Positions 52,613 to 64,000 are shown, counted from the first letter of the stretch. The stretch: DNA of 64,000 nucleotides from Ctenosaura bakeri (GCA_948474755.1 CAOLHI010000927.1:496001-560000); one strand, 5' to 3'. Notes: a model not told the origin generated them from the sequence alone. Made by a program: numbers and translations.

Positions 52613-55600
52613 GTCCAAGTCTCTTACTTCCTTGGCTACATCAGTTCTGGGATGAAATGGTTAAGATCAAATTACTATGACATACAAGAATGTTAGCTAT
52701 AGAACAAAGAATCAGTTCAGCAAGAACTTGACCAACTTAGGTACTGTTGCAGAGAAGAAGCTCCAAGGAAGTAGTAACTGCTTACTTTTCATTAGGATAG
52801 GCAGGATACATATAAAATATCATATTAAAAACACTGAAGAGATAAAAACAAGTTTAAGTCAGTAAGTGTAACTAAGTATTAAAACCTGTAAATTGAAACT
52901 GGATGAAAAGCCAGGCATCCTGCTTGGAATAATTTAAAGTTTCTATTGAAGTTGCTTTTAAAATGAATAGTGATAATACTCAGCAAATAAACCACTACAG
53001 CTGAGAGCATTATAGGGCAGAGAAAAACATTATTTCTGAATTATAAATAGTATAACATACCAGGCCACATTACTTAGGGGACTCAGTTGGCCACGTAGCT
53101 CCAGATGTTTAGTAGCGATATAGATTTTCAATTCTTAATTAAAAAGTTTAAAAAAAAAAGAATGTCCCATGATAGAATTGCTTGCAAATGGAAAGAAAAA
53201 GATAAATTAAGCCTCTGTGATGCTTCCCAAGAGTTGTAAATTAAATGTAGACCAAAATGGGCAGTTTTTTATGAGCAGTGATCCCTTTACAGCTTTAATT
53301 AAATGTCACTCAGTCGAGTCAAATCTTTTTCTTCAAAATCCCTAAAAAAGGACTCGGTTTTTCTGAAAGAGAGAAAAAGATTTTTTTAAAAAGGTAAGGA
53401 GAGGAATCTCAGGAAACAGACACACAAACGTCTATGATAGTGCATTTTGTATTCATTACAGAATCTGCATATATAAAGATACTTTATATATTTGGAGGAG
53501 TAGAATTTGAGAGTCATCATCTGTTGGGACAATGTCCTTTGATTTATCAGCATTCTGTTTCAAGTAACTCAGGTTTGGATCAAGAAGACTGCTTAATATT
53601 TCGGGTACAAAGACACAATATACAATGAGTATTCAATATGCAGTAGTCACAGCCATTTCCATTGTACAAATTTCTGGGCACTCAGGTATTATTTGACCAG
53701 TCATTGCTAAACAGAAGATCACTTTTCAAAAGTGGGTATTTTTTAAAAAAGTGGCTAGCTTAAGCAAGCTTTCATAAGAGCACGTTTAATCTAACATATG
53801 GTGTACCGCAGGGTCAGCATAAAAATGGGTGGCCTCAATCCAATAACTATTCTCCATCAGAGTAGACCTACTGAATCAACGGAGTATATCAAATGGCTGA
53901 TTTATTGAGGTCCCATTCGTTCAGCAAGTGTCCTCTAGTTGGTACAACTGGATTTAGGCCTGAACTTGGAAAAATTGTATTGCGGAACTATAACTCTCAG
54001 CATCCCCCAGCCACCATGGCGAGCTCTGGGAGTAGCAGTACTGCAATTTTGGGAAGTAGAATTTGTAGTCCAAAACAGTAACATGTCCAAATTCTGCATT
54101 CTATGGCCTTGTTCATCCATTACATTTGAACATGTAAATGTGTTACCCCAAAACCTGGGTGATTCAGGAGTCCACCCACAATGCCAGTGCCTCCATGAAA
54201 TGGTGGGGATATTAACTCAAAAAGGAGGCCTGTGGGCGGGGTAACTTTACAAGATCTCTTACACCTCTGTCTACTGGTACTAGTACAGGGAAGAACCAGC
54301 CGGAGATCCAAAAGTAAGCATATTTGTTTTATTGAGGAAATTGCAATCACACACACAAGATCCAAGCAGTCATGCAATCGCACAAGGCTAACAGAAACAA
54401 AAGGGAGGACAGTTTTGGATAGTGAGATTCTAGGGCGAAGGGGTGATATTTACCAATCCAGAAAGCAAAAAGCAGTGATGTGGCTTAGACACAGGTCGAA
54501 GGACAATAGCAAACAGGAATCAGAATGGCAAAGTGCTAATTAGCAATTGGTGCACTTGAGTTGGCTGGCCAAAAACTGGGGTTTAAATAGTCTATTTCTG
54601 CCTGGAGGGCTAAGGTGCTAATGGCTCTCTAGCAGAATGAACAATGGAGTCTGGAATGATGTAATGGTCTTAGTGCTAATGGTAGCCTTGACAGCTCTTT
54701 AATTGTCAGAAAGGTGTGGGGACAAAAGGGAAGTTTTCTTGGTCAGAGGGAGAGGAGCTAAGACAATCAGCTGTTCTGTGGGAATATCTCTTGAAGATGG
54801 AGTCATTGGAGGCAAATTGTAAGTCCATTATCATTGGAGTTTCCTATGACTGTGAACTGGCTAATCCTTGAGGTCTCTTCTGACCTGATTTTGCACTGCA
54901 TGCATGCATGCGGCCAGTGTTTCCTCTTAGCCAGCATGGTCTTCCAAAAAATAGCAGGGTATAATTTATGTTTATACCAATCAATATATTTTGCCAATTA
55001 AATCATATCAAGGTGTAGGGGTATTTGATCTACTAACAAATGCAGTCTCAAAAGTAATTTTTCATGTTCTCACAAAACCATTATTCTCTACTGGCAGGAA
55101 GAGGGACAAGTTATAAACATATATTGGGTTTTTTCGTGGACAAGTCAACTTTAACTTGTTGCAACCTTACACAATAAGAAGAGACCGCTAAGAGGCCTGG
55201 TCACCAACTGCCTTGCTCGGGTCTTGCAAACTCAGTGCTGTGACTTCATTTTGGATTATCTCACCATTGGGTTTCCAAGGCACAAGGCTTCAGGAATGGT
55301 TTAGCATTGTCCTCTTCTGTGCAGTATAGCTTCTCTAGAATTATTATTATTCCACTGCTGTTGTCTCTGAGAAATCCTCTGCCAGTGTCACATCTCCACT
55401 ACTGCTCCTGCCAGTTAGTTGTTTGAACCTATTATATCGATCCATTTGAGTCAAACAACATCAAACTACCTAGGAATTTTGCCATATCTCATTTTCTAGT
55501 CAAGGTCTAGGGACCTAAACTTTTTTTAAAATGTAAGGGCAGATTTGGCCTACTTCTAGAGAGGGCAAATGACTTTCCCACCCATTATAACTGAAGCCTC

Positions 55601-56355
55601 CTTAAATATGACGATTCTTACACATACGATGTCTATGAGAAGTGCCATCCATGTTTTCAGTGAAGCTTACTCTCAAATAGGGGTGGCTAGTATAGATAGC
55701 AGGGAGCTTTATTATTCCTGCCAAGTGCTCAAGGACAACAGCTTGAAGATTTAGTACACTTCTGACTGATAATTCCCGAGACTCAGCTACATAGGATTCT
55801 TGGTGGTCCAATTTTGCCAAATTATTCTCCCCCACACACTGCCCATTCTGAGATCCATCTCAAGGTCAGTATCTCTCAACAATTTGTTTACCTAGAGCAC
55901 AGAATGATATTATATGACTTTTTGCATTTTGAAATGAGTTCCAGCAGACCTTGGCTCTTAGCCTGCCGTATCCATTTCTTGCCAGCCACTCAGACAAAAC
56001 TGGGAAATATGGTACAGATGGTATTTTATTGCTTGCAAAGGAAAAGAAAACATTGATATGTACCTTGTTCCCAGAGAGTTATGATCTGCAGTTTCTCCAA
56101 ACAAGGCCTTCAATCACCCCACTGTGGCAGCAACATCTTTCCAGTTCTCAAGACTATCATCACTCTTCATTTGAAACTGGCAACATATTTGCTATATTGT
56201 ACTCCTGTGCCAGATGTTATGAGCTTAATGCCATGGCTTGTTAGAGTTGGGATAACTTCACTGCTATATCTGGCAAACACTACAAATCAAAAATGTTTTT
56301 AATAAAGATTATTAATTATTAAGATAATTATTCTTTTAAAAATACCCTTGAAAGG
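52613..56355. other. Large stretch without assigned features
   Basis: Contains short A/T runs and a possible old interspersed repeat near 55130-55480 (GACAAGTCAACTTTAACTTG, GTCTTGCAAACTCAGTGC) that I cannot classify. No convincing exon on either strand. Confidence 0.35.
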
Positions 56356-57046
56356 CATACCCTCCAACTGTCCTACTTTGGCAGTACAGTCCTAATTAAT
56401 CTTCTGCCATCCCACTTTTTCAGCTACTTTTAAAATTCCCGGTTTCTCTCTGTTCTTTGCATTTCCCCAGTGTCATCACTAGATAAGTGCAGGCGGTACA
56501 GACCACACCAGGTGACACCATCAGAGGAGAGTGACACCAAAATGACTGCCTGCCCCTTCTCCCCCTACCATTTTATGAGAGCCCATATAGCTTCATTTAG
56601 GGCAACTGCCCCCTTTTTTCTTACAGCTGGACAAGATCCCCAGTGCCTTCGACAGCAGGTGCACAGATCAGGATGTCCACGGGAATAGACTGGGACCTTT
56701 GGAATTCTGGCTTCTGGGTGGCAAAGGTTCTGTAGAGTTGATACCATGAGTTAGTGCATGGGTGACATCAGCCCTGGTGACACCACAACATTTGTCCTAT
56801 ATGTTCTCAGCTTATTTCAACTGCAGCAAAGTACTTTGTACTCAATTAACTCTGTAGGGTGGGGGTAGAACCCAGAAAGGGGCAGAATCAAGCCTTTCCT
56901 GGTAGGCACAGTGAAATAGAAACATCTGCAGCCTCTTCTAGCTTGTCTGCTTTTCTTCACTGATGCCTTCTGCCATCTTGACATCATTCTGACGTTGCCT
57001 GGCCACAGGTGTTCTGGTTTTCATCTGTGAAATGTTAGAGGGTATG
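56356..57046 (+). mobile_element. Family C DNA transposon with a ~315-bp insert
   Basis: Ends CATACCCTCCAACTGTCC and GTTAGAGGGTATG; GAAAGG is present outside both ends (56350-56355 and 57047-57052). The family C text is interrupted from about 56472 to 56787 by a sequence with CAGTGTCATCACTAG on the left and CTGGTGACACCAC on the right, possibly a small hAT element. No coding. Confidence 0.62.
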
Positions 57047-57052
57047 GAAAGG

Positions 57053-59190
57053 CCCTGGCATGCTTTACCAGAACTTGGAAAAGTTTGGGTTGTTTTTTTT
57101 TTAATTACAACCCCCACTGGCTATAGGATACTGGGAGGTGTTGTTTTAAAAAGTAACCTTTCTGAATTCTGCAGCCGTGTTCGGGTGTCATGTCAGAACA
57201 CAGCTTCGGTTGATGGACTTAGCCCTTGTGTATTCTTGCTGACCCAATATTGCCAGAATTTTCACACTGACGTGCAAATTTTGCAAGGGGTGGTAGTAAT
57301 TCTATGTGCATTCATTTCAATCTGAATAGAACCCTCTTTATGAATTGCAAAGTTTGAAAACTTTCCTCTTTTTTTTTCTTTGAAAAGTAGTTAAAGTTTA
57401 TAACCAAACACAAACGTTCCCATTTTTTACTTTGTTATAGTTATAATTTTATTTAAAAGTAACTGTTTCCTTTCCCATTTCTCACAGTAAAAAGTAACAC
57501 TATTCAGTTCTCTTTTTGGGAGGGAAAAAATGAGAATTGTATAAGTAACTTCATCAGCCTAAACCAACATTAAAAATAAATGTACAGAGAAACACATAGC
57601 AGATAATATTTTTTTAAAAAAAAAATCTATCCATCTATCCATCGATTCAGGAGAGTTTAAAAGGAGAAAAGGACAGACCAGCATGTCTAAACCAGCAATG
57701 ATGCCAAAGAACAATGCACAAAAATATTTAAACCTTGAAAAATAATACTTAAAGAACTTGATACTACACTATAATATTAGCAATTACAGAATTAAATAAT
57801 GTCTCTCCAGAGTGCCTGTTCTCTGAGAAACTGACTACTGATTTAAAAAAAAAAATGGATTTGAAGATCAATACTCTCTGAATATATATAGAAGATTTCC
57901 CATCTTTGACATAAAGCTAATTTATTTTTAAAAGATGGTTAACAGTACAATCCTATACAGATGTACTCAAATATATGTACCACTGATATCGGGGTGGCTG
58001 AGGATACACTGCAGCCTCAAAAGGCAAAGTCACTCTGAAAGAGGGCCTTTCCCAAACCCCATATTCACATTCGCAATCTCTCTTTCTCCCCCACCACCAC
58101 ACACTTTCCTTTAATGTCCTCCACCCCCCTCCAAATGTATGGAACATTGTAATAATTTTGTTTGCACTGGAGGCAGCAGCAAGGATTCTTACACTGCCTC
58201 TTTTCAAAGCTTGCCGCTATCTCACCCAACACGAGAATGTCAAATGCTTTAAAGCAGGATTCTGCATCTGACCTGCCTCTCCTGTCCCTCATTCCCCCCC
58301 ATTACAATGAGCACCACCACTCACCTTCATAATCTGTCTGAAGTCTGTGGTTTTCTTTCTTCTTTCTATCCTCACCTCACTCCCTTGCCTTTCCTTAATT
58401 CTTCACTGTTCTCCACTCTCCTCCATGTTGTTGCCCCAATAGAGAAAGATCACAAGACAAAGCACAAGCCAGCTCTTGAACCATGTGATTCCTCCTCCAT
58501 CATTTTATGATACCAAAAACTCCATAACGATAAAAGTTACAATTTTAAAACATTATAGTTGCCCAGCAAAGGAGGCAATGTTACATTTTAGTGCATTACT
58601 GTTATAACAGCTACCACCCTATTAAGAATGCAGTCCTCCTTCCACATTTGTAGGTTTGACCTTCACAAATTTGATTATTTGTGAGGCACCCACATGCCTC
58701 CCTCCATTCTCCCCTCCCATTCCCTTGCCTTTTGTCCTGACATGCTGTGCCTTCCTTTTCTGTGCCCAGGCAAAAGGCAAGCAAAAAGGAGGGGGGAACC
58801 CTGTGTAAGGAGAAGGAAAGTGTGTGAGACTCTCCCTCCACTCTTCGCCTTCCATTTGCTTGTCTGTTGCCCTGGCAGGTGGAAGGAAGACATGGATGCC
58901 CAGGGAAAAGGCAAGAGAATGGGCAGGGAGAAAGGGGGAAGCATGCTGAGGGTTCTGCACCCCCAACCCTTGCAAAAGTCAAGGGGCCATTGCACTTCTT
59001 GGTTGAAAGGAGTTGCTTAATTCTCACCCTTAGGAACCCTGCTTTGTCAGAATTCTTAATCACGTGGAGGCTTCCACTCATGTTCATATTTGCAGACCGT
59101 CCAGCTCAATGAAGAAAGTGCAGGGATGTGGAGGCCCTGCAAACATCTCCCTGCCCTCTACTCAGATTGCTGTTTCTCGCTTAAGGGTGA
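57053..59190. other. Mostly unassigned
   Basis: 57350-57650 is A/T-rich. 58610-59090 has dense overlapping frames on both strands without a recognisable domain and looks like a degraded repeat. No gene accepted. Confidence 0.35.
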
Positions 59191-59193
59191 TTC

Positions 59194-59694
59194 CATACCT
59201 TCCAACTCTCTTGGGAGTTAGGCCATTTCCGCACTAGACTGTTATAGTGCTATTATTCCACTTTCAATATCCTATGGAATCCTGGGATTTGCCAGGATTC
59301 CATAGGATGTTGAAAGTAGAATAATAGCACTATAACAGTCTAGTGCACAAATGGCCTTAATTGGGACAGTCCCAATCCATCTATTGTCTAATTTTTTGAC
59401 AAGCATTTAAAATGTTCTGGTTTCAGTATCCTCCTCCCACTCTCCCTCTTTGTCCTGGGCTTACTTCAATTGCTGCAAATGTCAGTTCAAAGTGTAAAAG
59501 TAGTTTGCATTCAATTCACACAGAAGCAAGGATAGGGGCAGAATCCTACCCTTCCCATAGGCTCAGGCAAAAGCAAACTGCTGCAGCCTGTGTGTTCTTC
59601 CTCATTAATAATAACTTTTGCCATCTTGATCACAGTCTTATGTTGCTTGGCTGCATGAGCATCTGTTTGCATCTGTGAAATGTTGGAGGGTATG
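59194..59694 (+). mobile_element. Family C DNA transposon, hosting an M element
   Basis: Ends CATACCTTCCAACTCTC and GTTGGAGGGTATG. The family C text is GGGAGTTA, then the M element, then TTAATTGGGACAGTCCC. Downstream blocks include CTTACTTCAATTGCTGC and GGCAAAAGCAAACTGCTGCAG. Confidence 0.7.
59221..59356. mobile_element. M-type MITE, near-perfect 136-bp palindrome, TSD TTA
   Basis: Two arms of about 65 bp differ at four positions by eye and leave a loop of about 6 bp. TTA at 59218-59220 and 59357-59359. Termini GGCCATTTCCGCACTAGAC and GTCTAGTGCACAAATGGCC. It lacks the central unpaired part of the 202-bp copies. Confidence 0.88.
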
Positions 59695-59915
59695 CAATAG
59701 CCAGCACAGAATAATGCAGCCATTCTCCAGGACTTTTGGAATGTCCTCTTGATGTCTTGGAGCAGGTGGTTCCTGTTACATGGTTGCATGATAACCAACA
59801 CCTGCTGGAATTCACTCTTCTGTATATCCAGGAAAAGTACTGGAGCCCTGCCCTATATTTCACCTGGCTACCCTGTGGAATCAGCCCAAAGCATACTACT
59901 CTCTTGTTACAACAG

Positions 59916-60475
59916 TGTCAGAGTCCAACTCCCTGCCTGTGCCTCACTGCCAGCAAGGGGGAGGAGGTGAGAATACTTGCTGTGAGGAGGCGGTGGCAGT
60001 GGAGGAACATCCAATACAAACAACTACTAGAGGAACCCCAGAGCCGAGCCAGGTCAAGGTCCATTCCACAGGTTCAAGAAGCAGAGGTCCATCCAGAGGG
60101 GTCAAAGGAGCTAGAACACAAGGGTTGAGAGGGCTTGCAAAGTAATTTGCTACAAGCAAAGGCCAAGCCACGTTGGCAGACTTAATACCCACTGAGAACA
60201 GGTGTTACTTGTCATTTTTTCCTCAATCTAGCCAATGCAGCTTCCCTCTGAGCTGTCCCTTTCAGCCTCCTTCATGATTAGGGGCTAAGGGGCACAGGTG
60301 ACTGCAATTCCTCCAAATCACTGCTGGTTCTCTCTCCCTCTGGAGCTGGCTGAGGCAACTCTGCCTCTGCTTGTCCTTCAACTGATGGGGATATTTGCAA
60401 GTTGGTTTGGTCAGTCACTGGCTCTGTTCCTGGCACAATAGTTGTTCCTTGACCTCAGAGCCACCATCTTTCACA
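59916..60475 (-). mobile_element. Solo LTR, family B, 560 bp, TSD AACAG
   Basis: On the plus strand it starts TGTCAGAGTCC and ends ATCTTTCACA; on the minus strand TGTGAAAG...TCTGACA. AACAG is found at 59911-59915 and 60476-60480. The sequence is the reverse complement of the family at 7013-7519 and preserves a longer 5' part. The frames at 59736-60145 are LTR text and not genes. Confidence 0.85.
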
Positions 60476-60489
60476 AACAGCTCCATTAG

Positions 60490-61400
60490 CTGCCAGTATC
60501 TTTCTGGACACCATTCTAAGTACTAATTATGTCATGTAAAGCTCTATACAGCTCAAAGTCTGGGTTACCTGACAGACCATATTTCCCCATACTAGCTTGC
60601 TTGAGGTGTAAAATCTTCAGTGAGGCTGTTCTCTCTGAGCCACCACTTTCACAGACTCATCTAATAGGAAAGCAATGCCCTTTCCTCAGCTTACTGGATC
60701 CCAGTTGCATCCCACAGGGATCTCAGTAGAGCCTATCCTGGGAGTGGGGTGCAACAGGAGCTCTCCCCTCTGTACCAGCTGCCTCTGTGAATGTAGTGCA
60801 ATGGTGCCACTTCTTTCTTCTGCAGTGCAGCTGGGCACTGTCCCAGGCTGTGTTGGGGCAAGAAGTGCAGCCGTTGTGCTTGGAGGACCTCTGCACCTAA
60901 GGTAAGTGTGGGGTAGCGGCAGGAGGGATGCATGATCACCAGTTATTGATGGATAAAACCTGTCAATGATTGTTGTGGCGCAATTGCCCACCCACCCACC
61001 CCTAGGAACAAGAGAACAATGAGACTGTGACAACATCATGCATAGGTTTCATCCGGGTCCTATACTTCTCCCATCCCTAATATGGGATGACGACGTCCTG
61101 CAGAAAGGACCCTAGAGAAGGCCTTCCTCATGGCTGTTCCCAGGCTCTGGATCTCTTTTCCTTGGAAAGCTAGACTTGTTTGTTCCTTATTGTTTTTCTG
61201 CTATCAAGTGAAGTTTAAAAAAAAAAAGAATTCTAACAGGTTTTAAGAAATACAATGCTTGTAAGAAAAGGCTTTTAATGGTGTGCTGTACCGTTGTTAT
61301 TTTCTTTCATTCTTAACAACAGTGATCCAATGTGTTTTATCTGTATCTGTTTCAAATTTTGCAAGCTGCCTTCAGTGCCAGTTTGGGGAAAGAGCTGGGG
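60490..61400 (+). mobile_element. L2-like LINE 3' region, split by an L element
   Basis: 60495-60675 has GTCATGTAAAGCTCTATACAGC and TGGGTTACCTGACAGACC (the KALYSSK-x-GLPDRPYF text, related to GLGPGYL); 61112-61400 has GGCTGTTCCCAGGCTCTGG and GCCTTCAGTGCCAGTTTGGG near the end. The L element at 60676-61111 separates them. Confidence 0.6.
60676..61111 (+). mobile_element. L-type MITE, older copy
   Basis: Begins TGCCCTTTCCTCAGC and ends CTGCAGAAAGGACC. Shares GCAGCTGGGCACTGTCCCAGG, TGTGTTGGGGCAAGAAGTG and a donor-like AAGGTAAGTGTGGGG near 60900. Flanks CAA and CTA differ at one base. Confidence 0.68.
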
Positions 61401-62415
61401 AGAGGAATGGTTTTACCATCCGATTTGCAAAACCAAGAGAGAATTTTGGAGAGAGCTATCAGTTGGCTCACATAATTTGAATGTGCCCTCTCTTTCTTTC
61501 TTTGGAACCCTGATGCAGGAGTAGCAGTTATGTTGCTTGCTGAAGGAGTGTATTTTACTTCCACTGTATTCCACTCATATATTTGTAAATAAAGCCAATA
61601 ATACATAAGAATCCAGTGTTCTCTCATCTGAAGAAAACTATGAAGCATAATACCTGCAGAGAGAGAGTAAGGAGTACTTACGCCACTTCATAGTGACAGT
61701 TACATGATTCATATTGATTTCAGAGGTGTTTGCATGGGAGTAAAGCTTGTCATATTACAGTGTGCCACGTGAAGCTTCGTACAGCACAGGGAGCACAAGT
61801 GAACATAGACGTAGCTTTTCAGGATAAGATCACAATATTTATATGACCTTTCAAGCAATGTCCCTTTTATGGTAGAACTTTTCAAACATACCAAATTGGG
61901 GGAATTTCAAGCAGTTTCAAGCAGCTAAATCAGCCTGCCATTCTTCATGAGATCAATGATGCAAGAGAGGCAAGACCCAAATTACACCTCCCTGTACAAA
62001 ACCTGGGACATGCTAAAAGAAGCACACTCAGTGGCCATGAAAATGCATTACTTCATTCTGAATAACTATTAGAAATAATTGAAAGGTTTTAGAACAAGCA
62101 AAAACCCTTACTTGCACAAAGGTCTTTAGGAAACACATCCACTAATCACTTACACAGCAGATACCCCTTGTATCTGAAAAAACAAACCTGTAGAATGCAC
62201 GAAACTAGGTTACTAGAGGCTAACATGCTTGCCTATATAGGCAGCATCTTCAAATAAACTAGACTAAGAGAAGATTCCCAAATTTGAAAAGAACAGGGAT
62301 TAGGAATGATATGGTCATCCTGGAATCTCCATCTATCCCTCTGAAGTTCCCTGATGGCCATCCCCATAAAATCAATTTTATGATTTTCAGCTTTTCTTCC
62401 ATTGTGAAAGGCTGA
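61401..62415. other. No feature recognised
   Basis: 61565-61625 (TATTTGTAAATAAAGCC, then AATCCAGTGTTCTCTC) hints at an LTR poly(A) region, without identifiable ends. Otherwise nothing. Confidence 0.35.
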
Positions 62416-62752
62416 AATGCCCTCCAACATTTCACAGTTGAAATCTGGGACACATGTGGGCAAGCAGCATCAGAGTGTGGTCAAAGGTTTTTAATGAGGA
62501 AGAACATACAAGCTGCAGCAGTTTGCTCTTCTCTGACCCTAGTGGAAAAGGCAAGATCCTACTCCCTCCTCTTCCCCACTTCAGAGTTGATTGTGTACAA
62601 ACTACTTTTTGCAGCAACTGAAGCAGAGCACAAACGAGGAAAGTGGGCAGAAGAGAGAGAAACTGATATCTTTAAAAAGCAGTTTAAAAAGGTAGGATGA
62701 CTGAAAATTAACTGAGACTCTCCCTGCCAGTTCTGGACAACTGGTGGTTATA
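62416..62752 (-). mobile_element. Family C DNA transposon
   Basis: ATGCCCTCCAACATTTCACAG on the left; TTCTGGACAACTGGTGGTTAT on the right, degraded. Internal AGTGTGGTCAAAGG, AGCTGCAGCAGTTTGCTC and TTTTTGCAGCAACTGAAGC match other copies. Confidence 0.65.
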
Positions 62753-63155
62753 CCTAAGGCTTAGTTACTGGCAACAATGGCTTTTAACTCTAATTTGTTG
62801 GCTGTTTTGATCTTATCTTTGTTTTTTCCTATGAACTTCTCTGGAACTGATTTTTCCCTGTGGGCTATAAAAGGTTTCTTTCCCCTTGATTAACATGTTT
62901 ACAGGCTGTAACCTCCCCTAACCTCTCTAAAGAAATAACTTGTCATTCAAATGACCACAGGAATCCATTGCACTGATATTAGCAAGAAGGAGGGCAGAAG
63001 CCACATTATTGTTCCTTGCTACAGTAAGGAGTACTCCCAAATATCCCAAAGAACATAACACATGACCTTCCACCATAGAAATCAGCTATCCTTTCCACTG
63101 GCTGTAGGAATGCATTAGAAAGGATTACTTGGAGCCAGGGACAGGGCTCTTGTTG
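62753..63155. other. No feature recognised
   Basis: T-rich then mixed DNA with no repeat or gene signal. Confidence 0.45.
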
Positions 63156-63163
63156 CTCTACTA

Positions 63164-63993
63164 CAGTGGTTCTTAACCTTTTATTTATCAGAGACCCCCC
63201 TGTAAACATGATTTATTGCAAGGGACCTCCAAGACTTAACTCAAGATTTAAATATTTAAATTTAGACTTAATACTCAAACATTTATTTAAATATTCAAAT
63301 ATTTATTTCAAGTTGCTCATCAAGTCTTCAAATGAGGGAGAATTTTGGAGGCACACACATGCCTGCTGTTATGTCCTTTTTGTCAGGGACCCAGTAGTGG
63401 GTAAAAGCACCAAAACTGCTCCCTCATTTGCAAACAAGGGAGCAGCTTGGATGCACACACATGCCTGCCACTGGGTTCCTCAGTGCCCGCACCCCCTGCT
63501 ACCATGTAAAAGAGACACTCACACAAAGCATCCTGTGCAGCAAGAGCAGCACTCTTCCAAAATGAAAAATTAGTCTATTACTCAGATTGCTCACTCGTAT
63601 CTGGGGGGAGCCCAGAAAAGAAAGGAAGGGAGGAAAGGTGGTATAGAGAGAATGAGAGAGAGAGAGCAGGGGCAGAAGGAAGGCAGAAAACCAGCACCCA
63701 CAGGGTGGTTCCCATCTGTAGGTGATAATCCAGGTGTCTCCCTGGAACTGTGTCACCTTGTCTGACACTCAATACAATTGAGTTCCCTCTCCCTCTCTTC
63801 TTGAGGAGTTAGGCTGGGCTGAGCATGCAGGTACATCCCCCCCCCCTTTTCCTCTCCTTTCTGAGAAGAGCCAGCCATTAGCAGGGAGGTGTTGCTGCCA
63901 TCACTGTTGATATCCAGTAGCAGGGCTTTGCCGACCCCGTGTGATGGCTCTGGAGACCCCAGAAGTCCATGGATCCCAGGCGAAGAACCATTG
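63164..63993 (+). mobile_element. hAT-type DNA transposon, 830 bp, complete
   Basis: Left end CAGTGGTTCTTAACC; right end GGCGAAGAACCATTG (CAATGGTTCTTCGCC in reverse). CTCTACTA precedes it (63156-63163) and CTCTAGT follows up to the window end, consistent with an 8-bp duplication with one mismatch. Related to 11600-12262. An internal repeat is visible: TTTTGGAGGCACACACATGCC and TTGGATGCACACACATGCC, each near a GTC/GTT..GACCCA-type block. A GA microsatellite is at about 63649-63668. The frames inside show no transposase domain. Confidence 0.8.
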
Positions 63994-64000
63994 CTCTAGT

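Noticed and set aside
55130..55480. Another SINE or LINE fragment
   Set aside because: The text seems repeat-like but I could not place it in a family or find a second copy in the window.
58611..59087. Minus-strand frame of 158 codons with several overlapping frames
   Set aside because: Five or more frames are open on both strands at once, there is no recognisable domain, and the DNA looks like a degraded repeat.
59736..60128. Plus-strand frame of 130 codons
   Set aside because: Its 3' half is family B LTR sequence in antisense; no protein similarity recognised.

Overview
The window looks like intergenic or intronic DNA of a squamate reptile, most likely a lizard. I found no host exon, tRNA, rRNA or CRISPR array that I can defend. 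The assignment rests on the repeat fauna: CR1 LINEs with the tandem ATTCTATG 3' tail, tRNA-derived Sauria SINEs with a BovB-type tail, 5S-rRNA-derived SINEs, BovB (RTE) LINE 3' ends, a SPIN-type hAT element, L2-like LINE tails and Ty3/gypsy debris. Identifications come from reading the sequence and recalling families; no database search was run.

Layout. 1-8 kb: a CR1 fragment split by a 500-bp inverted-repeat element, then a ~4 kb minus-strand CR1 copy broken by two unrelated solo LTRs (4512-5365 and 7013-7519). 8-18 kb: a decayed BovB LINE holding a small LINE insertion with 16-17-bp target duplications, a hAT element with two SINEs in opposite orientation inside it, a nested pair of inverted-repeat elements, and two hAT elements that share a target duplication. 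18.3-23 kb: the best element in the window, a CR1 with an uninterrupted 941-codon ORF2 and the 3' part of ORF1, next to a 5S SINE and the 3' end of a Ty3/gypsy element. 23-31 kb: several inverted-repeat DNA elements and another CR1. 31-41 kb: BovB and L2 tails, paired SINEs, a mariner-type MITE and an 817-bp SPIN-type element. 41-47 kb: two related LTRs, one nested in the other, then a CR1 with an inverted-repeat element in its 3' tail. 47-64 kb: mostly old DNA with scattered DNA-transposon remnants, a second copy of the 7-kb LTR family, and a complete hAT element at the very end.

The most interesting signal is a set of non-autonomous DNA elements that I call K, L and M. They share termini resembling GGCCcTTTCygCAC and make 3-bp target duplications. 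In four cases the site before insertion can be read, because the element sits in a recognisable older repeat. K and L also carry splice-donor-like GGTAAGT motifs. I cannot assign them to a DNA-transposon superfamily from this window. K, L, M and C are labels for this report only.
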